Shown here one piece after another: positions 51,001 through 62,490 of a stretch of DNA of 64,000 nucleotides. The notes beneath the pieces are model-generated. The model searched no databases. It was not told where the DNA came from and was given only the letters and a program-made list of their open reading frames with translations. Position numbers and translations under genes: made by a program. Numbering within the stretch: the stretch's first letter is position 1; each line of letters begins with the position of its first letter. Where the stretch lies: contig LR746272.1 in the NCBI GenBank assembly GCA_902729315.2, positions 12,135,327 through 12,199,326 of the forward strand, written 5' to 3'. Source of the stretch: Spirodela intermedia. Taxonomy: Eukaryota; Streptophyta; Magnoliopsida; Alismatales; Araceae.

Positions 51001-54000
51001 AACCATGTTGGTGATATCAATACGTAAATCATTCTATACCCCAATGAGGTTAATTTTTATCAACTTATTACCTAATTGTATCGTACGAGTTTTAAACAAG
51101 GTTTAAAAATAACACAACATTGGAGACATGGATCAAAAATCAAAGATAGTTTAAAATTGAGATATAGATTACACAAACTGAGACACAAGTAGGTATGATC
51201 ACTCACGAACATTATTTTTAAATATTTCAAATTACCGAATTATTACTCATCCTGTATAGAAAAGAATGCTTGAAGATTTTGATAACGTTTATGTTTATTT
51301 GCATTGTAGAAAATTTCCGCGATTTGATTTTATTTGTGGATAAATGAGGAATAGTTTCGTGCTTATTTGATAATTATGGTTGTCCTAATGGGCCAAGAAA
51401 ATTTGACTAAAAAATTTAGCACTTCTCAGAGGCAAGCTTTGTTACCTATGAGATGGTGTTTGTCAAGATTTCAGATTTCATATTGAGATGTGTCACCATG
51501 CTAATCACCAAGAAGAATATACGATTATGACCCTAGTTGTCGTAGGTTTGTTATTTTGAGAAGCTCACGTTAAGAAAGTCACGGGTTCTAGATCCTTGGC
51601 ATCATGTTTTCCAACTTTTAAGTTAAAGGATGAGCTTTTGGAGTTTTATGATCCAGTTAAAAGATGAATGGCATATTGAGCTTTAGATTTTCTAGAAACC
51701 TTAAAATGAGTGGGTTTGGTGGGTTTTAAGTTGTTTTCTGTATTAGGAAACCTTGTTTTTCTGTGCGTGTATCCATGATTCTTGAACCACTTTTTTGTAA
51801 CATATTGTCTAGGATGCTTTGTCAATTTCGGTGGTTTTTTTGTCTTATTTATATATTTTGAAATCAGAGGTAAGTGTCGCTCTAGAAATATTTGCTTCTA
51901 TGCATACTTGTTTCTATCCTATTTTACTTATTCTTTATGAACAGAATGACTTGTTTCCTATGAAATATTTGAATAATCATGCCTTGATGTTTATATTCAT
52001 TTGGCCTAACAGGTTCGCTTCCTAGCCCGTTCATTTTCTGTGCCCGGTAATCATCTGGGACAACAAAGTAATGGTTTTCGTTGGCCTTATGGTCCTGTAA
52101 GGATATTTTCTTTGATGTCCCTTTGAGTTAATTTAATTACTAGATGGACTAGTCATTTATTGAGTTATAAGGAACCGAAGATTCATTGCTTTTTCAACTT
52201 AAATTTTCTATTTAATTATTTTCTCAGTTTTTTTGGTCTTTTTTACAATTTTTAGATACATGCTTGTAATTAGTTGGAAGAAATTTTGGTATTTCGTGTT
52301 GAGTGATCAATTTGGAGGAAAAGACACAATAATGTTTTTTATTTATTTTAATATTTTAGCCTACTGCAATCTATTTTCAGATGTAATTAGCAGAAATTTA
52401 TCTTTCTTGGGAGAGAAAAAACATTTTTTTATTTATAGGATACAAACCCATTACGATATTTCCAATTATAGGATAGCTTTCCTGACAAAGTGGCCGTGCT
52501 GATGGGCTTAGCTGCATGTCGCAAGCCAAAGTATGTAGACTTCTATCTTAACCTGGAAATGCTGATTGCGCAGGTGGCTATAATTACTCCATTCAATTTT
52601 CCATTGGAGATTCCTCTTTTGCAAGTGATGGGTGCTCTCTACATGGGAAACAAACCCATTCTTAAAGTAGATAGCAAGGTATGCCATAGAAGACAGCAAA
52701 TCCATCTTTCGTTTCTTTTGAAACATGCTTTCGTCTGTTGATATTGGTTAGGAGGAGAAAATCTCGATTTCTCAGATGTTGAGAAACTTTGAGGTTGGTA
52801 AATCATATATTGTGCTTTTTATGATGAGATTTCGTCTAAAATATTTCACATACGCATGTAGGCAGGCCTTTCCAGCAAACTGCTCCTGTCTTCCTTTCAT
52901 AATCAAGTCCGATTGCTTGATTTTCAAACCTAAAAAAAATGATGTTCAATTAATGTCTGAGAAATCATTGTGTTAAATGTCAGTCTTTTATAATATTCCA
53001 GAAATTTCTTATTTTCATTTAAGTTTCAAGCTTCAACTGCATCTAAGGCTGATATTTTCAGCTCTCCCTGGCATATCTATCGAACCGTCTTATTCAGGAC
53101 AGTGGGTAAGCTTTGAGGACGGTCTTTCAGAACATGATAGTTTCCATAGTGAGGATCATTTATAACTTTCTTTCTCTTGTTTTTCTTATTTTAAATTCTT
53201 AAATTTCAGTATCTTATGTGATTTTCATAAACCGTATTGTTTTCTTAATCCTCTTCAGTAGTTAAAAACAATTTGTGGACACCTAATCAATGTGAAAAAT
53301 ATTTGGATGATTGGGAGTTGATAAAAATATTTGAAGATTTCCCCTAATTGAAGATTTACTGACTATTGAAAGTTTTTAGGTAAGCATTGTGATGGAGCAG
53401 ATGATTCGTCTACTTCACAATTGTGGGCTGCCAAAGGAGGATGTTGACTTTATTAACACTGATGGTATCACAATGAACAAGTTATTAATGGAGGTCAGTT
53501 TTCTCGGGAATATTTTAGGGAACCGTGTTGTTGTTTTATAAGATGCAGTTTTACATGTGGTTGAATTTATTCCCAGATTCAGTCGTTGCTTCATCAGTTT
53601 TTAAGCAGGTTACTAATGCATACAGGATATGCATTCGACTATCAACATCTGTAAAAGGATACACGGTGAAGAAATTTTATATGATGCGTGTGCTCAAAAC
53701 AATAGTGAGGATACGTATTTGACTATCATCATTTCCAACTTCCACTATCATAAATACTATCATTATTGCAGCTACCACCACCATCTTTACCACTGCCACA
53801 GCTGCTGCCACCCATTAATTGAAAGGAATTTTTTTTATGGTTATATAGTTTTAGAGTCACCGCATTCTCCATGTGCTGCTCTATTATGGTTACTACATAC
53901 TGTACGATCAACTGTCCCTAGATATGTCGAGCTACAGTGAAACAAAAGGATACGCAAGAAGTGCATAACTTTCACAGAAGATAAATTTAAATTTTATTGA

Positions 54001-57000
54001 ACCAACTCTATTCTGCGGTGTAGGATTGATAGATGGTTCTATGCAGTCAATAGTTGTAGCTCAGTATTCAGACCAACCAGACCGTTCATTAAGCAAGGTG
54101 GCCTGAAAATTTTTGTATCCCCACTTGAAAATCCTTCAATTTTTTTATGTGGTGTAGTTGGTGGGGAGTAACTACTTTCCTCATCAACTTGAATTCGTAA
54201 ATGGCACAAGCTAATAGCATCTCAATAGAATTTCATTGCTTAGGGATCAGATCAGAAGTCTGACCTCTACACAGCCTGTTACTTACAGATACCTTTTAGT
54301 TTAAAATTTTATTGTTTTTTGAAATCATTAGAAATTCAATCACAAATTCAATAACAATAAAATTTTCTTGTTACTGGGATTTTCGTACTTATGCTGGAAT
54401 GACATTTAGTATGTGCATGCATTCAATGAAACAGGTAATTATCATATGGTACAACATTGCATATTTTATGTGGTAGTTAACGATGATGAACTATAGAATT
54501 ATTTGACTAACTCTCTAATCAATTTCTCAGGCAAGTCCATCAATGACTCTTTTTACTGGAAGCTCGCGGGTCGCAGAGAAGTTAGCTGCTGATTTAAAAG
54601 GGCGTATTAAATTAGAAGATGCAGGTTTTGATTGGAAAATTCTGGGGCCAGATGTTCAAGCGGTATCTCCTTCTTGAAATATTTGAAACTGCGGTTATCC
54701 CCTCTGAAAATATTCCATTTTTTTTGGTTGATCGCAATCCTGGCATGATTGCTTTTCAGGTTGATTATGTTGCATGGGTTTGTGACCAGGACGCCTATGC
54801 TTGCAGCGGTCAAAAGTGCTCTGCACAATCCATTCTTTTTATTCACGAGGTGACATTATCATTAAAACATTCGGACCATTCTGATCCATTATTTACGAAG
54901 GGATAACCCGCATCACGCTGTTCATGTCAGTATATATATATTTAGATATCGAATCTAACAACAGAAACGAGTACTCTTATATTGAGATTAGTATACCAAA
55001 AAAGTGATCATAGTATGAGTGCAATTTAAATAACAATAAAAGACCTGCCATACCACTTGATATGTCCATTGGCATTGTTGTCGTCGTTGACAACTAATAC
55101 AATTTCCAGATCACCATGGATGGTTTGAAGCATAGTGTTGTTAAGCTTTTCTATTTATTTTGTGTATTATTTAATTTTTACGGAATGCATAAGTTTTGTT
55201 TAAAGGATAACTTGATAAAAAATGAAACTTTCAATGATACGATCCTTCTGGATTTTGGCTTCTTGCCAAGTTACTCCTGATGAAACTGTAAACTGAGTTC
55301 CAATTCCGATGACTAAAAACCGTGGACTCGTACCTTTTTTTGGCGTGAAGTAGTAGGTTCCTGCCATCCTCATGTGTTCATCATCCATTTCTTTCGTTAC
55401 CATTCTTTTTAGCCTTACTGTCATTCATTATTGTGGAAGGAATCAAGGAGTTTTAACCTCTCAGCTTCCTCAATATCCTTCTGTGCTCCCAGGCTTGTTT
55501 TCCATTCTGATTTAACCTTTAACCGATGCAGATCCTGGACCACTAGTAACCCAGACCACGTATGACTTATTTTTGTTTCTATCGAGATCTGGTATTCTAA
55601 GGTTCTAACTTACATGTTTGTTCTGTGCTAAACTAGATTTCAAGAGTATTCTTGTCTAAAATAGAATACATTTCTCAGTGTACAAGTTCTTGAAGAGGGA
55701 GGGCGGATTCCACCTAGAAACCCTTGGTGAGACACAGTGGTTAGGATAAACACCGTATCCGCGGGTGAGGAAAGCTGGAGAATATTTTTTCTTACACCTC
55801 TCCTCTCCCCAAGGCGAGAATTTATCGATGTTTGAAACCGTATAAGCCTGATAGGCCCAAGACGATCTAATGGCCCAAAGTGGGTCTAGTGTGCTCATTC
55901 AATCCAGGCAACAAAAAATAGCTTTTCTTCAACACATGGAGAAGAAAGCTGGAGGATTTAATGTTTGATTGTCTTCATGTTGCATTGTTTCTATATCTGA
56001 AGATTCTGATCTCTTACTCCGTTCTAATTTGGACGTACTAATGTGCAGAACTGGAGCTCAAGTGCACTTTTGTCGAAAATGAAATTTCTTGCTGAGAGAA
56101 GAAAACTTGAGGATTTAACAATTGGACCCGTCCTTACAGTAAGTTTTTTAGTGGCAATCATCTCGTCTAATTATTTTTAAAATACCGTATAATACTTTTG
56201 TTGCGGTAATATCTTTAATGCCTTTTTTAATTTACCAGCTAATCATTTCTCAGAGTTTACACAAGGAAGTTTATCTTCTTTGTGTTCATGGTCTTTCTCA
56301 TGTTCCTTGCACAGTCTGTGAGCTCGTTTGTAAACTGATTTATGAGGTGCCATTTTTTGGAAGCTTGGCTCGTTGAATTCATTCTGTCAAATTGCCTGTA
56401 GAAATTTGAGACAAAAGCAAGAATAACTGCGTTGATATGCCTATGACTAGAGGCTGCTGTATTTGGGAGAGTAGAATCAGGCTAAACACCTCAACGGAAT
56501 GCCCTTTTTCTAAACTTGGTGTTGCCCAGGTTCTTCATCGTTATGTTACCATTTCATATGCGGTTGGCTTCTGTGTTGAATATTCAATGTCGTTTTTCAA
56601 ATGCTGGTTTAATCTGTCTACATAATTTTTTTAATTAGGACAGAAGAGTATCACGTTTGACTCTGAAAATTTTATAACGAGTATTAATAAAATGCAAAGT
56701 GAGACAAAGAAATAACAAAAACAACGACAAGGAAATAAATAAAGGGAGAATCTATGCATCTCTTGCTCCTACAATGGTTTTCTCAACTGATTCACAGGCT
56801 CAATCATGCACCTCCCCCATTAATCCCACACCCTCTGGATCTCGTAGAACCCCTAAGAGGAAGCAAAGAAGAGGATCTGGGTAATGCGTGTTGACTCCAA
56901 GAAATATTGGATATAATTTGATCTGGTAAAAACTTTCTTCTGGTAGGTTGTATTGTTGGAATGAGTATTAGAAGAAAAAAAATTCTTAGAGGCATTTATT

Positions 57001-59732
57001 TACAGCAAGGGGATGAATCTTACCTAACTGAGGGTTCTTCAGTCTGCAACTTAACAAACATATTTGGAAATGTTTCTACTCTATATGATGCATTCGACTT
57101 GCTAACCAGTCATCTTTGCCGCGTATTTGGAAAATTTTACGAGAGTGAGCCATGCACTGCCTAAAGGTTTTGGAAATGTGGCAGAATCTTGGAAGGGAGA
57201 TTCTCTTCTCTGTTTAAGAGATTTTATAGGAGTCTCAATTAAACGGAGGTCATATGCCATATGGCAGGAGATTCGGCAGCCGGAAGAAGGGTATTTTCTT
57301 ATCTGCCCGGCGGGATATTATTATTATTCGAATATTGTGAAGGAACAGTTGGATGAAGCAGCGGTTTCCAAAACCTTAAACAGAGAAACCTGGGGGCTTT
57401 AAGAGGTTAGTTCTTAGCAACCCATTTTCTGAGGCTTTCTATAAACCTGGGGAAGTTATGTGGTGAGAAAATTTCTGCATGGATGAAGGTTCTTGCAAAC
57501 AAAGGCTGTCTTATCTGGGGGAGGTTCCCCATGATATTCAGATCTGTCCATTGAAACCTACTGCTCAGTGATCCGCCACTCGTTATCCTGCAACCCTGGC
57601 AAGGGGGGGGAGTGCCCTTGCACTGGTACTTCTTACGCTATAGATCCGATGATATTATCGAATTGAGATGATGAAATTGTGGTGCTCGGCCTGGCAAGTC
57701 GGCCGTGAGAAAGCATTGGATGAATATTCAGGTTATTCAGTGGGAAAGAAAAACATGCAGTCGTTAATATTGTTTCCACCATTGTTCATCTTGAAGGACA
57801 TTTAGGGCCAAATTAAGGTGACATAATCACGGCGGATTTTTATCCTACTGAAAACCCAGATGGGGAGAATTAGCAGAGAGCTGATGGTCTCGAGCTTCTC
57901 ATATAATGGAGTGACCCAACCCATAGGGTGGATCAACCCGCGCAGTAAGAATGCCCATGGCAAAATAGCTGGAACTTTGGGAATTAACTATCACTCAACA
58001 TAGTTGGCTTGAAGAAATAGTGACCTTAGAACAATGAGGGAGGGATGATAATTTTTTCAATGAATACTTAAATTTAATTGGCAGGCAGTTTTCCCAGCCA
58101 AGGAAGCCAGCCGGGGATCTTCATCACATATGATTATTGAAGGGGTTCTATCCGCTTTTGTGTTTCTTCAGGTGACCACCGACAGCTTGCTGGCACATGT
58201 TGAAAAATTGCTGCAGGTTCCAGGGTCAAAGCTTCTCTTCGGAGGCAGACCTTTGGAGAACCATTCCATTCCAAGTATTTATGGCGCCTTGAAGCCAACA
58301 GCACTCTTCGTTCCTCTCGTTGAACTGGTGAAGGAGAGCAATTTCGAGCTCGCTACGAAGGAGATCTTTGGTCCCTTCCAGGTAATGTTCCTCCCAGCCA
58401 GATGGGTTCGTTGTCACTGAGGACGTTCTATCTGTTTCTCCGTTTTTCTTTTTCTTTTTTTCTTTCTGATACTATAGATTCCAAACGGAGATATTTATTT
58501 ATTTATTTAGTCATTTATTTATGTAGTATTAGGAAGCCTTTCCCGTGTTTCATAGCTTGAAAACCTGCCTGGCTAACACTGCCCAAGAGGTTCTAGTGTT
58601 CCAGCTTTTGAAATTCTGACAGCTAAGCAACTGTGGATCTCGTTCTATATTTATCCGGAATATTAAAAGAGTAGACATTTGGGTTCGTATAAATTTCTAC
58701 ATATCATGCCAGTGATCATTCAATCTTTCCGCAGATCGTTACAGAGTACAGGCATGACCAACTCCCACTGGTTTTGGATGCGTGCCAGCGGATGCATGCA
58801 CACCTGACCGCCGCAGTGGTTTCGAACGATCTTCTGTTCCTGCAGGCAAGAACTCCAAACTTGGCTATTTTAATTAAATTCCCACCCCCTCCTGGTGTGT
58901 TTCTCAAGGTGGGCACAGCAAGCATTCCATCAATGACCTGCCTTGATTTCTTCCCCTCCGTAGCTTTCCGACCATAGTTTTTGGCCTGGTTAGCTTAGCT
59001 TAATGGGGAAGGTCCCTGTCATGGGGGGACATCGCCATTCGAAAAGAAGAAGAACAAAACGAAACTGAGGGCAACTGCTCCATGTCCGGGCGGACACCTG
59101 GACTAGTAGTACCATCTTAAAGTAGTATTTTTTTCCTCTTTTAGGAGGTCCCTCTATCAGAGGCTGGCAGAGACTGAGAAGCTTGAAACGGTGGGCATCA
59201 GAAAAAGATGTTCTGGCATCAGAAATGTGTCCGACGCTGGTTGGTCAGCAGTGGATCTTCCGGGTTTAAAGAACACAGGATTTTGATGCCAAATTTGGGA
59301 ATTTTGAGTCGATAATTTTGGTTATGGCTCGTGGAATTGGGCATCCTTCTCGTGTATCAGATCCCCGATTAATCTTCCTTGCAGAAGAATGAAAGTTATC
59401 TCCAACCTTGCTTGATCTGGGAATTTTCTATACTTGCAGGAGGTGCTCGGGAAGTCCGTCAACGGCACTACCTACGCTGGGATGAGAGCCCGCACCACGG
59501 GCGCCCCTCAGAACCACTGGTGAGTGAGAAACCCTTCTCTCTCTCTGTCTTCCTCGTTTCCCCCGGCGGCGCTGAAACACTGGGCCCTCGCAGGTTCGGG
59601 CCTGCCGGCGACCCGAGGGGCGCCGGAATCGGGACGCCGGAGGCAATCAAGCTTGTCTGGTCCTGTCACAGAGAGATCATCCACGACGTCGGCCCTCTGC
59701 CGGCCAACTGGGTTCTCCCTCCGTCCTCCTGA
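48056..59732 (+). CDS. P5CDH: Delta-1-pyrroline-5-carboxylate dehydrogenase (ALDH12A1)
   Basis: Sixteen exons give 564 residues: 48056-48171, 48885-48964, 49458-49561, 49809-49876, 50100-50157, 50319-50432, 52013-52096, 52574-52678, 53380-53493, 54531-54662, 54760-54849, 56049-56138, 58172-58381, 58735-58845, 59440-59519 and 59594-59732. The enzyme oxidises P5C/glutamate semialdehyde to glutamate with NAD+, the second step of proline breakdown in mitochondria. The Arg/Ser-rich start (MSMFALCRRWMRSEAAKASR) is a mitochondrial presequence. Diagnostic stretches are NHLGQQSNGFRWPYGP, TPFNFPLEIPLLQ, LFTGSSRVAEKLA, the catalytic site GQKCSAQS (Cys345), IFGPFQIVTEY and FGPAGDPRGAGIGTPEAIK. ATGs at 48056 or 48062 are equally possible. 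The intron after exon 14 is GC-AG. Introns 6, 9, 11 and 12 are long, and intron 12 holds unexplained sequence. Confidence 0.96.
56700..58080. other. Unexplained, possibly transposon-derived sequence in P5CDH intron 12
   Basis: About 1.3 kb of intron 12 contains open stretches with protein-like composition, broken by stops. One is a 91-codon frame at 57127-57402 with RRSYAIWQEIRQPEEGYFLI; others continue in shifting frames to about 57960. The pattern suggests a decayed retroelement or captured gene fragment. I could not identify the family, long terminal repeats or a target-site duplication. Confidence 0.3.
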
Positions 59733-60294
59733 GACCCGCCGCCGGCAAGGTCTCGTTGAATAATCCCGTCGGTAATATAGTTCTCTCTCCATCTCCTCCT
59801 TTCTCTCTCTTCAAGATCTCAGACTGTGCCCATCAATCGAGCTGTGCGTGCGGCTCTCCGGCCGCCGTCCGTAAAGACGGCGGGGCCCTGCGCGGCCGAA
59901 AGCGTGGCCACGCCGCCGGTGGGCCCTTCACTGGGTGGGGATCTTCGCCGCTGACGCCGCCTGCATTGCAGGTGGCCACATGAAAGATTCTCCCTGGAAG
60001 AAAGTAAGCTCCTTTTCTTCAGCAATCGCCGCACGTCTTCGGAGATCTGCAGCGTCCGGTCAGTGCAGCCGGTCGATCTGATTTCTTCCAGTTGCCTGTC
60101 AATCAACCCGCCTGATCTTGAATCGGGTATTCGTTTGTATAATATCCTCCGCTAGGTTTGACCCAGACGCCGTCGTCCCTTCCTTCTTGGAGGTGACCCG
60201 GGGTCACACATCCAGGAGGAAAACTGGTGCTGGTAGGGTTATTATCCCACCTGCAAATGGCCGACTTTTGCGTGTGGGCTTCAGCCAATACCCG

Positions 60295-60337
<43 letters not shown>

Positions 60338-60544
60338 ATTTCGCGATACCCAATTGAAGAAATTGAGATTTTTCATCATTAGAACTAGGCTGCGACGACC
60401 AGACAGAGCAGAAGATGGACGTCCAATCCTCGCCTTTTCACGAGGGAGGCGGGGGAAAAAATTGAAACCAAGAGATAGAAAGAGAATGAAGGTGGCCGCT
60501 TCCGTCGCCGTCGCCGCCCCTTCGCCGGCGACGGTGGTCCTTGA
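59733..60544. other. Intergenic space between convergent P5CDH and PCO genes
   Basis: This holds the 3' flanks of both genes. A (CT)n run lies at 60299-60334. No gene is supported. Confidence 0.5.
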
Positions 60545-61002
60545 TCATCTCACGACGATCCTGGGCCCCCTGTACTTTCCCCCCACGACGACGAAGTCGT
60601 CGGGCTTCTTCTCCCTCTGCTCCAGCCACACCCGGCCCTGCGTCTCTCCCTCCTCCGCCGCCAGAGCAGAGTCACCTGAAAACCCTAATCAGAACACCCA
60701 CAAACGAGCCCAAATAATAAACCCCGAGTTCAGAGATAGTCCTACCGGAGGAGATATTCGCGCAGGGCAGCTCGTTGTAGTACGTGCAGTCGTCGGAGTA
60801 CGGAGGCCCGAGCACGTCCAGGACGGCGCACGCCGTCACAGCAGTGAAGCAGTGGATGTTGCCGCCGGCGGCAGGATACAGTATGGAAGTGTTACAGGGT
60901 GCCGTGAAGGCGGCGTCCATCACCACCTTCGCCAATCCTGCCGCAAGAACGACGACGATAACTCAGTTCAGCAAAGAAGAACAAACCCAGATCACCGGAG
61001 AC

Positions 61003-61040
<38 letters not shown>

Positions 61041-62490
61041 CAGGTTCAGTGTCTGGTGGGGGGCCGTCGAGCCAGTCGAAGGACTTGACGTGCATGGAGC
61101 CGAAGAGGAGCTTGCTGAAGACGGTCATGCCGGGGTGGTTGTGGAGAGGGATGACGGCCGACGGGGGGAGGCAGAAGATCCCAATCTGCAGGAGGAGATC
61201 TAACAAGCTATAAGAGCGACGATCGATCGAACACTGGGAAGTCTCCCAATCCTCAGCTCAGGATCGTCATCCATGAGAGAAGTAAGAAGAACAGTGCGTT
61301 ACCGAGAACTGCTCGCACTCGTAGAGGTGAAGATAGGTCACCGGAGGAGGTTTCTCCGTCTCCCCGAAGCTCCCGAAGTAGGGCATGCTCTGGTTCAGGC
61401 CGACGTCTCCCGGGTTCATACGATCTGCCCTCACAAAAACAGAATTCGATCGAAATGAATAGCGTGTTCTCTCCGAGATACCAACAAAATCTGCGCTGAG
61501 CCCGCGGTGTTCAACCCACAAATCGTAACATTTCTCGAGCAAATGTGCTTGAATGAGGACGTCTATGAAACCGGAAAAAGACGGCATTTTTATTTTGTTT
61601 CGGAGGAGCTAGTGGGCACGATGATTGATGCAGACGGACCCAAGAACGGCATATTGATTAAGGACGTCTGGATAGATTGAGACATTCGATTTGCGGAGGA
61701 TCGTCGACAAGAACGGGAAGCAAATCCAGAGAGGAGAAGAAAACGGGGGGCGTTCCATCGCGACTGAGAGCTCTGCTGAACAGTCGCCAATCGCCATTGC
61801 AAAATCTTCCGACCGGCAGTAATAACCACATCCTCCGCCGCTTCTGCGGGGCCCCGTCCATTCAATGCGCAGTGTCTTCCCCGATTTCAAGAAGTCATTG
61901 GAGAGAGATAAGCGAGACAGGGAGAGAGAGAGGAAGACAGGACGGCGGTCGACAGCAGGTGAACCGGAGAGGAAGCAAAGCGAAGATTATCTTTTTCGGA
62001 TTCACAGAGCGATCCAGAGCACCCCGCGGTGAAACCCAATCTCGGTAGAGCAATTTTAATCATCACGCGAAGGGAAATGCGGGGGGTCGCTGTAGATTTC
62101 CAAAGCATGAAAACCGGAAAAAAAATAAATTCTCATCAGATTTCACATGTCAATGGCGGACTCCTGAGAAAACAGCGACCCGTTTCTCCCCCTTGGAGTA
62201 GAAGGGGAAGGGGATCAAATGCACAGCTGTGATCCCGAGGAAGAGGAAGGGGATTCTGTCGTACCAAGAACAGAGCGGAGGCGCTCCACGCCTGCGGGAG
62301 AGGGGACGACACCCGCTTGAACGCCCGAAAAGATCTCCCGACAGGTGTTGAAGAGCTTCTGGACCAAAGTGGGCATCGCCGGCGAGTTCTTCTGCCGCCT
62401 CCGGTTCCTCTTCAGCGACGGGCCGTTGACCCTCTCCGCCGCCGCCAACTCCCGCGCTTTCCGGTCCGCAAAGTCGCCCTCCACCCTCAT
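60545..62490 (-). CDS. PCO: Plant cysteine oxidase (N-terminal cysteine thiol dioxygenase)
   Basis: Five exons, 62490-62265, 61424-61303, 61185-61041, 60937-60746 and 60675-60545, give 271 residues with consistent phases. The protein uses iron and O2 to oxidise N-terminal cysteines of group VII ERF factors, marking them for the N-degron pathway; it is the plant oxygen sensor. The start [15 protein letters not shown] is followed by [20 protein letters not shown]. The cupin core has the iron ligands His131 and His133 in [20 protein letters not shown] and His193 in [20 protein letters not shown]. The C-terminus is [20 protein letters not shown]. Exon 3 ends at a weak GTTCTC donor that runs straight into a (CT)n tract. 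The start uses the first in-frame ATG; upstream in-frame codons lack one. Which of the several PCO paralogs it matches is not resolved. Confidence 0.95.
61008..61038. repeat. (GA)n run overlapping the start of PCO intron 3
   Basis: In gene orientation the intron opens GTTCTCTCTCT and continues as (CT)n for about 30 nt, so the splice donor itself is part of the simple repeat edge. Confidence 0.9.
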
